Below are positions 7,945-16,659 of a stretch of 16,659 nucleotides of DNA, in pieces (the stretch's first letter is position 1; each line of letters opens with the position of its first letter). The DNA is taken from contig LSSL01001473.1 in NCBI GenBank assembly GCA_001953115.1, forward strand, positions 7,915 to 24,573. Reading direction: 5' to 3'. The notes beneath the pieces were generated by a model. The model saw nothing but the letters and a program-made list of their open reading frames with translations, was not told the DNA's origin and searched no databases. The translations under genes were made by a program, and so were the position numbers. This DNA is from Smittium mucronatum (Eukaryota > Kickxellomycota > Harpellomycetes > Harpellales > Legeriomycetaceae).

Positions 7945-9423
7945 AATTTTTTTCCAAAAGGATATATTTTTAAAATAAGCTAATAAAATAATCAAATTAG
8001 TTTTAACGGTTGAATTTTTTCCTTCAAATATCCTTACAGCGTATAGTTTTTTGGGAAACTTCCTCATATAAAATCTACAAATTAGCTTTTTAAAGATTTA
8101 AACCTACACAACCTCCTCTTTTAACCTTTATAGGGCCGATAGTGCAAAAGTGACTTTCATTTTTTGCTCAATGTTATCACCAAATCGAAAGCATTTATAG
8201 AATATTGGATGGAACGATAAATTTAACCATATTAAGATCATTGATATAATTAAATGGGCATAATGCTATTAGTAGGGCCTGGAAAGGATTAAGCAAAATC
8301 ATTTATAATTTTATTTTACTAAGATATAAGTAGAGATGTAATATGAATATTTATAAGGGGTTTTTTCATTTATACTTCGGTTTACATTCCGTTTAATTTC
8401 ATCTGTTTTATTTATTCTATTTATGTTTCGAACCAATATACTTATTTTTTTTTTACTATGAATGTCAATAAATTCATGTTATGAATTAGGTGTTTCGAGT
8501 TAAGTTATTTTATGATGATACCTATATGTTTCAGTAACTCCTTCGGGAAAGAATATAATCATAACTCACAAAATTGTTGGAGATCAACCACTGTTTATTT
8601 ATCACGCCTTGAAACCATTTTTGAATTCAATATGAAAAACAAATTGACTTTAATAACACTTTGATTGGTACATGGATGTTTTTGGGTATTTTTAATACTC
8701 TATCTTATCTTTTATTTTCACCATGCTTAAAAATGTCATGAAAAGTTGGCTATTGTCTTTTTTTCCTGAATTTAATATAATAGAATCAAAATTTTCAAAT
8801 TTTCATCGCATGATTTTTTTTATCATCTTCTGAATTCCAGATGTTTAAAAAGTAGTTGTTATCACTGATTTTAACTTAACATTAAACGCAAGGTATATTT
8901 AAAAAAACTTAACGAGTTTAAAATTATTGACAAGATTATTTATATATGATTCCATTTTAACGAATATTTTATGATAAAACGCATTTTCAAACTATCGTTG
9001 CTAGTATAAAATGCCTTTTCGACTATTTATTGTCATAATAGCACGCTGAAGACAAGTAAAAAACTATTCAAGCTATAATTCTCCTTTTTATTCGTATTTT
9101 GGTATAGTCCACATCAATTTTATATGCTTCTCATTACTATTATTGGTATAATAATGAGATTATAGATTTTTAAAGAGTAGCGGTGCCTTTCGAAAGAATT
9201 TTACAAGGTTTATGTCTGAACCAAAGTTGTAACATGATAATTTATTTATTTATTCAAAAAAAAACTGTCTTTTTGTGCTTCACTTCATATTTTTGCAATG
9301 TTATTTTCAAAAAAATTATACATTAGAGATGATTTAAAAAATACCTTGGTTCCACTTCAGGAAATTATATAAATTTTGTAAATAAAGTATATGAATGAAA
9401 ACATATTTTATAGTATTGCAATT
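7945..9423. other. Central region of element B, no gene recognised
   Basis: This 1.5 kb is mostly AT-rich, with a GC-elevated patch at 8095-8290 (about 33%). In that patch the minus strand has overlapping 34- and 45-codon open frames in different phases. They are not longer than expected by chance and match no family that I recognise. The 99-codon minus frame 7768-8067 spans the inner arm and this edge and is not credible as a gene. Confidence 0.5.
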
Positions 9424-9542
9424 GTCAGATTATCAATCGAATTGTCGAATAATTTTATTAGGGAAATTAGAATTTTCGGATTTCCAAAAAAAATTTCAGA
9501 TTTCCATCAGAAATTTCAGGTCTCGGTTATAGTTGTCAGATG
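9424..9542 (-). repeat. Element B inner inverted arm, right
   Basis: This is the partner of 7825-7944. It begins GTCAGATTATCAATC and ends near GGTTATAGTTGTCAGAT. Both ends are well conserved between the arms, which suggests that they are the real arm boundaries. Confidence 0.85.
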
Positions 9543-9697
9543 AATATTTCCTAACCAAAAAAAAAGCTTCAGAGTATTCCTGGGTCCCAAAATAGAATTA
9601 AAAATATAAAATTATTTTTTTGAACAGCCAATGAGTAGATGGAATCGTAAAAACTGACCAATAAAACCTGTAAATAATTTTTTGCGGAATTTTCTCT

Positions 9698-9771
9698 AAA
9701 TTCGCGGACAGAAATTACTGGAAAAATGGATTTTGTGCACATTTTCCAGAATTTGCGGAATTTTCCAGGTT
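9698..9771 (-). repeat. Element B outer inverted arm, right
   Basis: This is the partner of 7460-7535. A 14-bp word, TTTGCGGAATTTTC, is duplicated in direct orientation at 9681-9694 and 9752-9765. The first copy lies just inside the arm, so the right side carries an extra internal subrepeat that the left side lacks. Confidence 0.85.
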
Positions 9772-9920
9772 ACATCTGTTTTTTCCAGCTTTTGTTGAAA
9801 AAAGCCATTTAACCCAAAAAAAAAACAGTTTTATTCAAATCAATTTCTCACCACTATATCTTTGTAAAATTATCACCTAATATTTTTAGAGCTAGAAGGG
9901 TTAGATAATAAAATTAGGAA

Positions 9921-9978
9921 GTTTTAAACGGATTTCAGGGTTTATAAGCAAGTATCTGATCTTTTAAACATTTTCTGA
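9921..9978 (+). repeat. Element C inverted arm, left
   Basis: This is the reverse complement of 11403-11460, with eight mismatches in 58 bases and no gaps. Confidence 0.9.
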
Positions 9979-10031
9979 TCTTTTATAGTTTTTCTGATCT
10001 TTTATAAATTTTCTGACTTTTTATTTGTTTA
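9956..10031 (+). repeat. 19-bp tandem repeat, four units
   Basis: CTGATC or CTGAC starts at 9956, 9975, 9994 and 10013, an exact 19-bp period. The consensus is about CTGATCTTTTATANNTTTT. The array begins inside the left arm of element C and continues inward. On the minus strand its core is GATCAG, close to the CAGAT core of the arrays in elements A and B. Confidence 0.85.
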
Positions 10032-11350
10032 CTTGAGCTTTTATGTGAAAAGTCTAGTGTCTTTATTAAATCGTGCAACATAAATTCATTTATGGAAATT
10101 ATTATCCAGAAATATTTTCAAATTGCCAATTAAAAGAATAAAACCTATGTCGTATGGTTAAAATATTTTTATTTTTATTTAAAAAAAAGAAGAAAAAAAC
10201 TTGTCTCTGCTGATTTTTTTCAGGCAGAATTAAGAAAAAAATCAATGATTGGTGTAATTTCACGTTAAAAATTGGCTTAATATCAATTAATTTTTAACAG
10301 AAATGTATGTCAACTTCAGAATTTTATTTCTATTAAACACTAGTCTTTTTTATTGCAATTTTTCCATCTTATGATGAATGAAATACTAAATTTTTGGGTG
10401 CCTAAACTATAGAATAAATTTTATTTATAACATTTAATCTAGTTATATTCATTCAAACTTTAATGATATGTAAAAAAAAAAATTGCACAATAATTTCTCT
10501 AGATTTATTTACCTTTAATGGGTTTGTAAAATAAACATAATTGCAAATTTAATGTTTAAATCTAAGTTCAATTTTTATTGATATAAATTTAGACGGCTTT
10601 TCGATCAAATTCATCTATTTCTTTCAGTAAATTAAAAAATAAAAGACTTTCTATAAATATTAAATCATTTAAATTGAAGGTTTTGGTTATAGTAATATTA
10701 TGGATAGCTTTATATTAGTAATATATAAGGGATTATAACTTTTTTTTGTTAAATAATTGAAAAATAGATACAATATTAGAAACTATAATAACAAAGCCAA
10801 ATTTTTCAAGATTAGATATATATTAAATATATATCTTCGAATTTTCATTTATAAATGCATAATTTCTGTTTTATCCGGTTAAAATAAACATTTATAAACA
10901 GTAGGCGTAGTAAATATATAATAAACGTGCTTCGTTATTTCGAAAGATTTAATATGTTTAAAAACTTTGTCAACCTTTTCGCATTAAAAAACATGAATTT
11001 AGTTACAAGCCATTAATTAAACCAAATTAAGATTCATAAGTTATTACAATTTATTTTTTTTGGAAAAATCTTTGTGGAAATAGCTTCTTGTAAAATATAT
11101 TAGCTAAGAAATTAAGATATAATCTGATTCTTTTTATCTATATCATGTTAAAAAAATCGATCATTAAAAAATTGATATTTTTTGTAATATTATTGCCCCA
11201 TTTTTTCTTGCTCTTTGTTTAAAAATTACTACTTAATTTAGAATTAGCCCATTAATTTTAACTTTAGCTTTTTTACAGTTTTTATTATAAATTTTTCCAT
11301 AAATCGAAACTTTGTTACACGATTTAATAAAGAATTTAGATTTTTTACGT
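10032..11350. other. Central region of element C, no gene
   Basis: This is AT-rich DNA dense in stops in every frame. It contains a near-perfect 23-bp palindrome at 10814-10836 (10-bp arms AGATATATAT and ATATATATCT around TAA), close to the middle of the element. Nothing else was recognised. Confidence 0.6.
10814..10836. repeat. 23-bp palindrome near centre of element C
   Basis: Two perfect 10-bp arms flank TAA. In DNA this AT-rich such a palindrome could be chance or a cruciform-prone site. Its distance from the exact midpoint of element C is about 130 bp. Confidence 0.5.
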
Positions 11351-11402
11351 AAAAGATCAGGTAAAAAAATGAAAATTTGAAAAAATGCAGAAAATCAGAA
11401 AA

Positions 11403-11460
11403 TCAGAAAATATTTAAAAAATCAGATTCCTGTTTAAAAAACCTGAAATCCGTTTAAAAA
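11403..11460 (-). repeat. Element C inverted arm, right
   Basis: This is the partner of 9921-9978. Inward of it (11351-11405) further CAG-containing units occur irregularly, a degraded counterpart of the left 19-bp array. Confidence 0.9.
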
Positions 11461-11953
11461 TACAGCAGTTTATTTTTTATCCTAAATAATATTGCGATAT
11501 TATTTTTAAGAAATACTGACTTAATGAATGCAAAGTATAGCGAAAAATATCTGTATATCGTGAATTAAAATTCATATTGAATTTTATTAGATTATTAAAA
11601 CATGATTTATTGGATAAGTTTTACTTTATTCTCCAATGAAAATTTTGTAATGTTACCATCACATCAAACGAAAAAAACTATAAATTTTTCAAAATTATTT
11701 TAATACTGTGCCTATCCGAGAAATTTTGTGAAAAATGGGGAAATTATAAAAGTTTTTTTTTTTTGTAAAAATGTGGATAAATCATCAAGTTTTATAATAA
11801 AATATCACCAAAAACACAAAATAATCCTTATTTCCAAATTCCTACAACAAATTTATCACCAAATTTACAGATGGTTGTGCCACCATAACTTGATTTTTTT
11901 ATTGAAATCGATTGGAAATTTTTGGAGCTTAAATATAGAAGAGTCTCTACTAA

Positions 11954-11960
11954 CCCCCCC
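11954..11960. repeat. C7 homopolymer
   Basis: Seven consecutive C occur in a region with about 10% C. It is one of three G/C homopolymers in the window. Confidence 0.9.
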
Positions 11961-12661
11961 TTCTCTACAAGTACTCACCTCGAAAATAATTATAAATTTA
12001 TTTCTTATTTTTTATTCAAAGTTTTATTAAATATACAAGGTTTATTTTAATCTGGTTCTTTAAAAAAATTTTAATTATATTTTCTACATTAGACTCGAAT
12101 TAAATATTCAATTCGATTTTTATAAATTCAGTTGAAGTTGGAAATTAATTGGTGCTTTTTTCAAATAATTTGGACTTCTAATAGAGGAAACTGAAATGAT
12201 TTGTGAGAATTTTTTAGGCTCAATACACACCTAAAATTTCATTTTGTTAGCTCCAAATTAAATCCCAAAGAAAAAAGAATTCGGTGTTAGTAAAAAAGCT
12301 CGCTTTTTAAATATAATTATTATATTATAAGCTTTTAATTTCTTATAATCTGAGTATAATGAATTAAATGTTGATTTTTTTCATAGATTTTTCATATTCA
12401 TATTTCGATAAAAAGCAAAATGTATTTAGTTCGAAAAAGTATAATAAAAGGCTTTTATTTTAGTATATCTTGAATTTTAATCTTATCCGATTTTATAGCT
12501 TAATCCCTTGATTATAAGCTTTTTCCAGATGAAACCTTTGATTATTTGCCAAATCGGGCTTGTGGATTTTTTTAATATAAAAAATTAAAATAAGTCGTTA
12601 TAAGATCTTTTTTTTGATAAAAAACAAAATATATTTTTACAATTAATCCCTTTGAAGAACT

Positions 12662-12673
12662 GGGGGGGGGGGG
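12662..12673. repeat. G12 homopolymer
   Basis: Twelve consecutive G occur within AT-rich DNA. It resembles the 29-G run at the window start. Such a tract may arise by slippage and can form G-quadruplex-like structure or stall polymerases. Confidence 0.9.
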
Positions 12674-12938
12674 ATATAATAAAATTGACTGGAATTTATA
12701 ATTTTTGGAAGTATGAAGCGATTAGTCAAATTTATACCAAATTTTCAAAAAATAAATAATCTGGCTTTCTAAATAACTTTCATAAAAGATTTTGATATTC
12801 AATTATATGTCACACGCGCTTTACTATTCTCCAATATGAATATGATAAAATTTTATCAACTGAATATATCTGTGGTATTTTTTTAATTAGGAACTTCAGT
12901 GAAGATTTAAATGGGTTGCATACACAGAATTTATCATA

Positions 12939-12960
12939 AGATGATAAGAAGATGATAAGA
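12939..12960 (+). repeat. Two 11-bp tandem units
   Basis: AGATGATAAGA is repeated exactly twice without a spacer. It is a short slippage-type duplication with no evident function. Confidence 0.8.
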
Positions 12961-13781
12961 ATAACAATGAATTAAAAAAATATAGATTATTTAAATTTTC
13001 ATAGTTTAAATATAAGGCAAAATTTAGTGTTCCTTCAATGAAAGCTTTTTTATATTTATTTTAAACTCGGCATTTATTTAAACAAAAATATACTTACTAC
13101 GAGTAATTATGGTTAAAAATTTACTATAATCTATAACCTATATCCCCTTATAAAAAATTAAAATTTTTAAGATATTTGAATAAAAATACTCCATATTATT
13201 AAGACTTTTATTTTAAAATTATTGTCAAATGCAGTTATCGGAACTCAGTTTGATGGTTATAAATTTTACCAAAAGAATTTTTAGTTAGAAAATACAGAGA
13301 ATTTATATGTGCTGAAATAATATAGATATATGTTTTTTAAATGTTTATCATAATCGTTCTTTAGGTTTTATATGGCTATTGATAAGTTAAAATCAATAAA
13401 ATTGTCCATAACATAAGAAAAAAATCTGATTTTTTGTAATTTATATAGAAATATAATTTGATGCGCACCATAAAATACAAGTTAAAATCGAAATCCTCTA
13501 AAAATATAACACTTAATCCAGATAAAACTTTAATTAGAACTAAAAAAAATTTCAAATATTTACAACTAGAATTTCGAATAAAAAAATTCTGGATTTTGAT
13601 TTCTATTTCTATTAACCCAAAAAAAACCATTCGTCCAAAAATTATGCTAAATTAAGTTGAAATAAAACGTATCAACGAAATAAAAATTGATTATGTTTCA
13701 GTTTTTTTTTTTTGGAAATCCAAAACTTTTCAAAGAAATCAAAATGTTATTGCTTTTTTTTTTTTGGTTCTTTTTAAATGA

Positions 13782-14295
13782 TTTGTTTTAAATGTTAAGG
13801 AGGGTTATTTTTCATTTATAGATTCGCCAACTATTTTTAGCCCTAAATCATCAGAGATATATATCAGATCCCTACACACGCTGACTTTATTTACACGATC
13901 AATTCATGCATATATTTTCAAAATAGATTCTGTGAATCATTCCAATTACCGATATCTTCTAACTATAAAAACGTTATTAAATCCGCTCATTGTTATTTAA
14001 AACGTTAGATTTTGAAGTATTTCGTCTAGTAAAACTTTTAATAACATATTTATCCATATCTAGCTAATTTTTTTCTTTATTTTTTTGTATCAATCTTTAG
14101 ATTTATATAAATTATAAAACTTAGGGGTGATTTATGACTTTAGAAATCAGTTTTTAATATTTTTTTCTCGAAAAGGCTTCCCGCCTTGATTTTTCATATT
14201 TAGAATCAACTATTATCGTATCAGGTCTACCAACCTCGACACCTGTTGATCTAAGCCATTTTTTTTCTAATAACCTATACTTTCCCTCTTATTTT
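13782..14295 (+). other. Candidate split coding region (two open segments)
   Basis: Two plus-strand segments are GC-elevated (31-35%) and open. The first is 13782-13997 (72 codons, including DSPTIFSPKSSEIYIRSLHT). The second is 14158-14295 (46 codons, including STIIVSGLPTSTPVDLSHFF). The second has the pattern of the first strand and helix of an RNA-recognition motif (beta-1 IIVSGLP, then a helix), but no RNP1 strand was found after it. The segments are in different phases, so a real gene would need an intron of about 160-180 nt between them. Open lengths like these can occur by chance at this GC, so this is a candidate only. Confidence 0.25.
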
Positions 14296-14298
14296 TAG

Positions 14299-15594
14299 TC
14301 ATATCGTAATAGGTTAGAAATTATCACGATATTTTTTCTTTTTAACTTTTTTAAATGTGGTTAAAATCCTTAAATCAATCTGTTTTTTCCGGTATGTAAC
14401 ATATTCGGTCATAAATATCGTTTTAATCTTATCTATTTATTCTATTTTAGAGTTTTCCGGAACATTTTCAAATATTAAAAGTATTTTTTGATCTCTTTAA
14501 CTTCCAAGTCTGGTTTAGAATGAAACATATAGCTTTTTTTATAGCTTGAATTCGATTATCCAAGAAAATTGATGTTTACAGCATTCTCCAGGATTTTTGT
14601 CCCTTAATACTGTTAGGATATTTTAATTTTTAAACTTTCTAATCATGATAATTATAATTTGACTTCAATGTTAGAACCACTTAAAATGATGAAGTAAAAA
14701 TATTTTCCTTTGAATTTTTTTTCCTCTAATTGTTTTCAAACTCTCTTGAGGGCGAAATTTTTATAAATTGGCATCATTATAAGAAATTAAAATTTATTCC
14801 TTATTTTATATATGTTGAAAATCTTATTAAAATATTGTTTTCTAGAAAAATTCAAGCTATCCATTGTTTTGGATTGTTTTTTCCTAACCCAGAACCATTA
14901 TCATAAAATACTTTTGTTCTAAAATTCATCCTTTATGAAAATACAGAATACAAACCTCTATAGCTTTAAAATTAAAGATGAATTTTTTCCTGCTAAATGG
15001 ATAGATTTTCTTAATAATAATTCAGGCTTTTATTTGCGCTTATATTATCTTTGCCTTTGTATACAATATTTTTTTTCCAGTTATATTATTTAAAAAGCGG
15101 GATTTCAGAAAAACTTGTTTAATATATTTCCATAAAGCTCTAAAGATCTTAATCTTATTTTTTCTAAATTTAAAAGTATATTTATTGTAGCTCTATTACC
15201 GCCAGAATAATTTATGTGTAAATTTTTTTAATATTTAAGAGAATTTTCCTAATGTGGTTTTAGAATTTTATGTAAAAAAGACTCATGTTTCCAAAAAAAA
15301 ATTCATAATTTTTTTATATTCGTTTCTAGTTTCACTTAAGCAACTTAATCATAAATTAAATAAATTCGGGCACTAATAACTAGAATTTCGGGTCAAAAAA
15401 ATCTATTTTATTTCGAAATGTATTAACACACAAACTCCGCAAAATTTTTACGAAAAATTTCATATATTGTTAAAAATACGTCGATTTAATTTTTATTATT
15501 TTAAGTTAAATAAAAATTTATAAAAATAAACAGTTAAAAACTATGGTTCAGATAAAAATGAAAATAGTGAAAATTTTTCAAAAAAAAATAAAAC
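14299..15594. other. AT-rich intergenic DNA, no gene seen
   Basis: Frames are short and interrupted. A yeast-like donor GTATGT at 14392 and a TTTTAG acceptor ending at 14450 would define a 59-nt intron if the 13782-14295 region were a gene. An imperfect inverted repeat (14266-14280 with 14306-14318) lies at the left edge. No other structure was found. Confidence 0.5.
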
Positions 15595-15690
15595 CAACTT
15601 CCCTCTGCCACTTTTGCAGATCCATACCTAGAGAAAATCGGTACTAGATGGCTGCTAATTGCCTATAGGTCTCTCCATCGAAATACAACT
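15595..15690. other. GC-rich island with strong hairpin
   Basis: GC reaches about 44% (40 of 90 bases at 15601-15690) against about 18% around it. At 15616-15655 there is a 12-bp stem: GCAG, CCAT and CTAG pair with CTAG, ATGG and CTGC, with two 2-nt bulges on the 5' side and a 12-nt loop. This could be part of a structured RNA. Both strands also have short open frames. The minus-strand one, across a TAG, reads FDGETYRQLAAI then YRFSLGMDLQKWQREVGF and looks helix-turn-helix-like, so a decayed coding segment is an equal possibility. Confidence 0.3.
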
Positions 15691-15701
15691 TTTTAATATT
15701 A

Positions 15702-15715
15702 CAATAGACCCTTTT
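15702..15715 (+). repeat. 14-bp inverted repeat, left half
   Basis: CAATAGACCCTTTT is the exact reverse complement of 15949-15962, 233 bp away. AT-rich DNA lies between the halves. It could mark the ends of a short (~260-bp) MITE-like insertion or be a chance pairing, although five G/C bases in the word make chance unlikely. Confidence 0.7.
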
Positions 15716-16184
15716 ATAATTACGATTTATCTTTTTTTTAATTCCAAAATACTATTTTTTCTAGATCTTTTTTTTCATTATTAAATGCGATAAGTGAATT
15801 TCGCTTATGAAAATTGATATACGTCATTATTGGCTAACAATTAAATTTTTTTAGGTATTTTTTTTTGATATTAATTAGAATAAATAATTAAGCTTCCCAA
15901 TATTAACTTTTTGATATTTTCATCAAGAAAATAGCCCTGTATATCTAAAAAAGGGTCTATTGGAGTGAAAATATTGGTCTATTGCTGTGGAAAAAAGTTA
16001 AATTGGAATTTTAAACTCGATAAATTTGAATTATAAGTGATCTTAGCACGCAAATACCAATCAGAAAACTTCAAGTTTTTAGCACAAATTTATGATCGGT
16101 GTTGTCAGCTTGAGGCTAACTTGAATTATAGTTAGAAACCCCCTCAAAAAAATTTCAATTAAACTCAACTAACATTCGTTATAA
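15716..16184. other. AT-rich intergenic DNA, no gene seen
   Basis: Apart from the inverted 14-mer and its direct repeat, no feature is seen. The right part (16080-16184) would be the 3' untranslated and flanking DNA of the minus-strand edge gene. A poly(A) signal there is not obvious. Confidence 0.5.
15949..15962 (-). repeat. 14-bp inverted repeat, right half
   Basis: AAAAGGGTCTATTG pairs with 15702-15715. The core GGTCTATTG recurs in direct orientation at about 15976-15984, so the right side has two copies of the motif 22 bp apart. Confidence 0.7.
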
Positions 16185-16659
16185 TTAGAAAGAAGATTTT
16201 TTGATGTCTGAGCGGATCGGTGCAGGTATGAACGGGCAGATAATCTCTTTTCGCTGTCTATGGCATAAATGGAAACTTAATAAGATAAAATTGAAATTAT
16301 CTGGCTCATAGATTTTGCAGAAGATAAATTTTTTTAAAAGAATTTCGTCTACAACATTTAATATTTGATAGTCACTGGACGGTCCGGAAGGTCCCCATTC
16401 GCATTTTCCCAATGTTCTGGAGGCCAAGTTTCAGGTCAGGATACAGCAGCTGAAGATTCATCCAGTTTTCTTTTCCGCCGATTTTTCGGTCCACCGTCCA
16501 CTGGTGGATTTTAGACCGGTTATTTTTATTTTTCCTGTCGACTATGGTGATGTCTGTTTCGACTTTTGAATTTCGAACACAAAATGTTTTTATCCATCTT
16601 GCACTGCCGGTTACCCAGGTGGCTATTCTGGTCTTGATGGGCGACTTAATGAGGTCGGC
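16185..16659 (-). CDS. Unrecognised protein, C-terminal part, probably two exons
   Basis: The gene runs off the right edge, so its 5' part is missing. Exon 16376-16659 is 47% GC with many C-ending codons, unlike the rest of the window. It encodes about 94 residues rich in basic residues and Trp, with segments such as RIATWVTGSARWIKTF, IHQWTVDRKIGGKENWM and LLYPDLKLGLQNIGKM. Without splicing the frame ends at TGA 16372-16374 after GTFRTVQ. With the intron at 16258-16375 removed, it continues ...TVQQRKEIICPFIPAPIRSD and stops at TAA 16185-16187. The second exon is also GC-rich (42%). I do not recognise the family. A transposable-element protein or a host gene from a less AT-biased source are both possible. 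The base composition differs strongly from the dynamin-like gene (about 29% GC), which suggests a different history or expression level. Confidence 0.5.
16258..16375 (-). other. Candidate 118-nt spliceosomal intron
   Basis: The donor CA/GTGACT begins at 16375 and the acceptor CCATAG ends at 16258 on the minus strand. The interval is about 25% GC, sharply lower than the 47% and 42% GC on its two sides. That contrast is the main evidence. Splicing removes the TGA at 16372-16374 and joins two protein-like frames in phase. The donor is not a strong consensus, so the exact splice sites may differ by a few bases. Confidence 0.45.

Larger units (their letters stand above)
7460..9771. mobile_element. 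Foldback-like inverted-repeat element B (two nested arm pairs)
   Basis: Two inverted pairs are nested here. The outer pair is 7460-7535 with 9698-9771 (about 80%), and the inner pair is 7825-7944 with 9424-9542 (about 77%). The unpaired stretches between outer and inner arms differ in length (289 bp left, 155 bp right). The unit is therefore either one element that suffered indels or one element inserted within another. The inner arms carry the ~20-bp spaced TCAGAT words seen in element A. The 1.5-kb centre has no credible transposase. Confidence 0.5.
9921..11460. mobile_element. Foldback-like inverted-repeat element C
   Basis: This 1540-bp unit has inverted arms at 9921-9978 and 11403-11460 that match at 50 of 58 positions (86%) without gaps. 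Weaker similarity extends inward across a 19-bp tandem array. The outer ends read GTTTTAAACGGATTTCAGG inward from the left, and the same inverted from the right. The 1.4-kb centre lacks any long frame. It lies 149 bp after element B, so A, B and C stand side by side. Confidence 0.5.
11461..13781. other. AT-rich intergenic DNA with G/C homopolymers
   Basis: No gene is supported. A 100-codon plus frame (11728-12030) is the longest. It is lysine-, isoleucine- and phenylalanine-rich with no motif, and fits chance. Two overlapping frames on opposite strands near 13376-13655 are likewise dismissed. Notable items are a C7 run (11954-11960), a G12 run (12662-12673) and an 11-bp tandem duplication AGATGATAAGA at 12939-12960. 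Confidence 0.6.

Noticed and set aside
7768..8067. 99-codon minus-strand open frame
   Set aside because: It overlaps the inner inverted arm of element B and a GC patch. Its translation is Ile/Lys/Phe-rich with no family pattern.
8418..8436. tRNA-like TTCGAACC word
   Set aside because: It resembles a T-loop sequence, but no T-stem, anticodon arm or acceptor stem can be folded around it. No other tRNA candidate was found by eye.
11728..12030. 100-codon plus-strand open frame
   Set aside because: There is no motif and no GC rise at its limits. With a stop frequency near 9% per codon at this composition, a frame of about this length is expected to appear occasionally among both strands of 16.7 kb.
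13376..13655. Overlapping 84-codon minus and 65-codon plus open frames
   Set aside because: They overlap on opposite strands in AT-rich sequence with no compositional change. Both are at chance length and neither is recognisable.
16185..16427. 80-codon minus frame beginning MASRTLGKCEWG
   Set aside because: Its 5' half is a shifted reading of the better 95-codon frame 16372-16659 and its middle is AT-rich intron-like DNA. Only its last 24 codons are kept, as a possible second exon.

Overview
The window is very AT-rich (roughly 20-22% GC by eye) and mostly non-coding. It looks like a eukaryotic nuclear genome with inflated intergenic DNA. Supporting signs are one isolated long gene, a mitofusin/dynamin-like protein, AATAAA-type signals behind that gene, a convincing GT-AG intron candidate at the right edge, and long inverted-repeat elements of foldback type. 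Nothing here fixes the taxon. Large-genome microsporidia and other AT-rich fungi or protists are possible; this is inference. No rRNA, tRNA or CRISPR array was recognised.

Layout. Positions 1-29 are a poly-G run. From 30 to 2256 there is AT-rich DNA with one GC-elevated island (391-560). From 2368 to 4605 the minus strand carries one interrupted gene: a 222-codon 5' frame and a 510-codon 3' frame that lie in the same reading frame, separated by a single TAA. Read together they give a ~745-codon mitofusin/Fzo-like dynamin-family protein whose GTPase motifs are degenerate. A 75-nt GT-AG intron candidate would remove the stop. Upstream, 4606-4720 holds a plausible promoter with GC-rich and palindromic words.

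From 5880 to 11460 the sequence is built of three adjacent inverted-repeat elements: A 6029-7388, B 7460-9771 and C 9921-11460. Their arms (58-124 bp, about 77-87% identical) contain 19-20 bp subrepeats with a CAGAT/CTGAT core. This architecture matches foldback-type transposable elements. None carries a recognisable transposase.

From 11461 to 16184 the DNA is again mostly AT-rich. It contains C7 and G12 runs, a candidate split coding region (13782-14295), and a GC-rich island with a strong hairpin (15595-15690). At the right edge the composition jumps to 47% GC. There the minus strand carries the 3' end of an unrecognised gene, probably two exons with an AT-rich 118-nt intron between them.

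Apart from the gene pair at 2368-4605 and the edge gene, open frames of 60-100 codons are about what this base composition gives by chance, so they are not annotated as genes.
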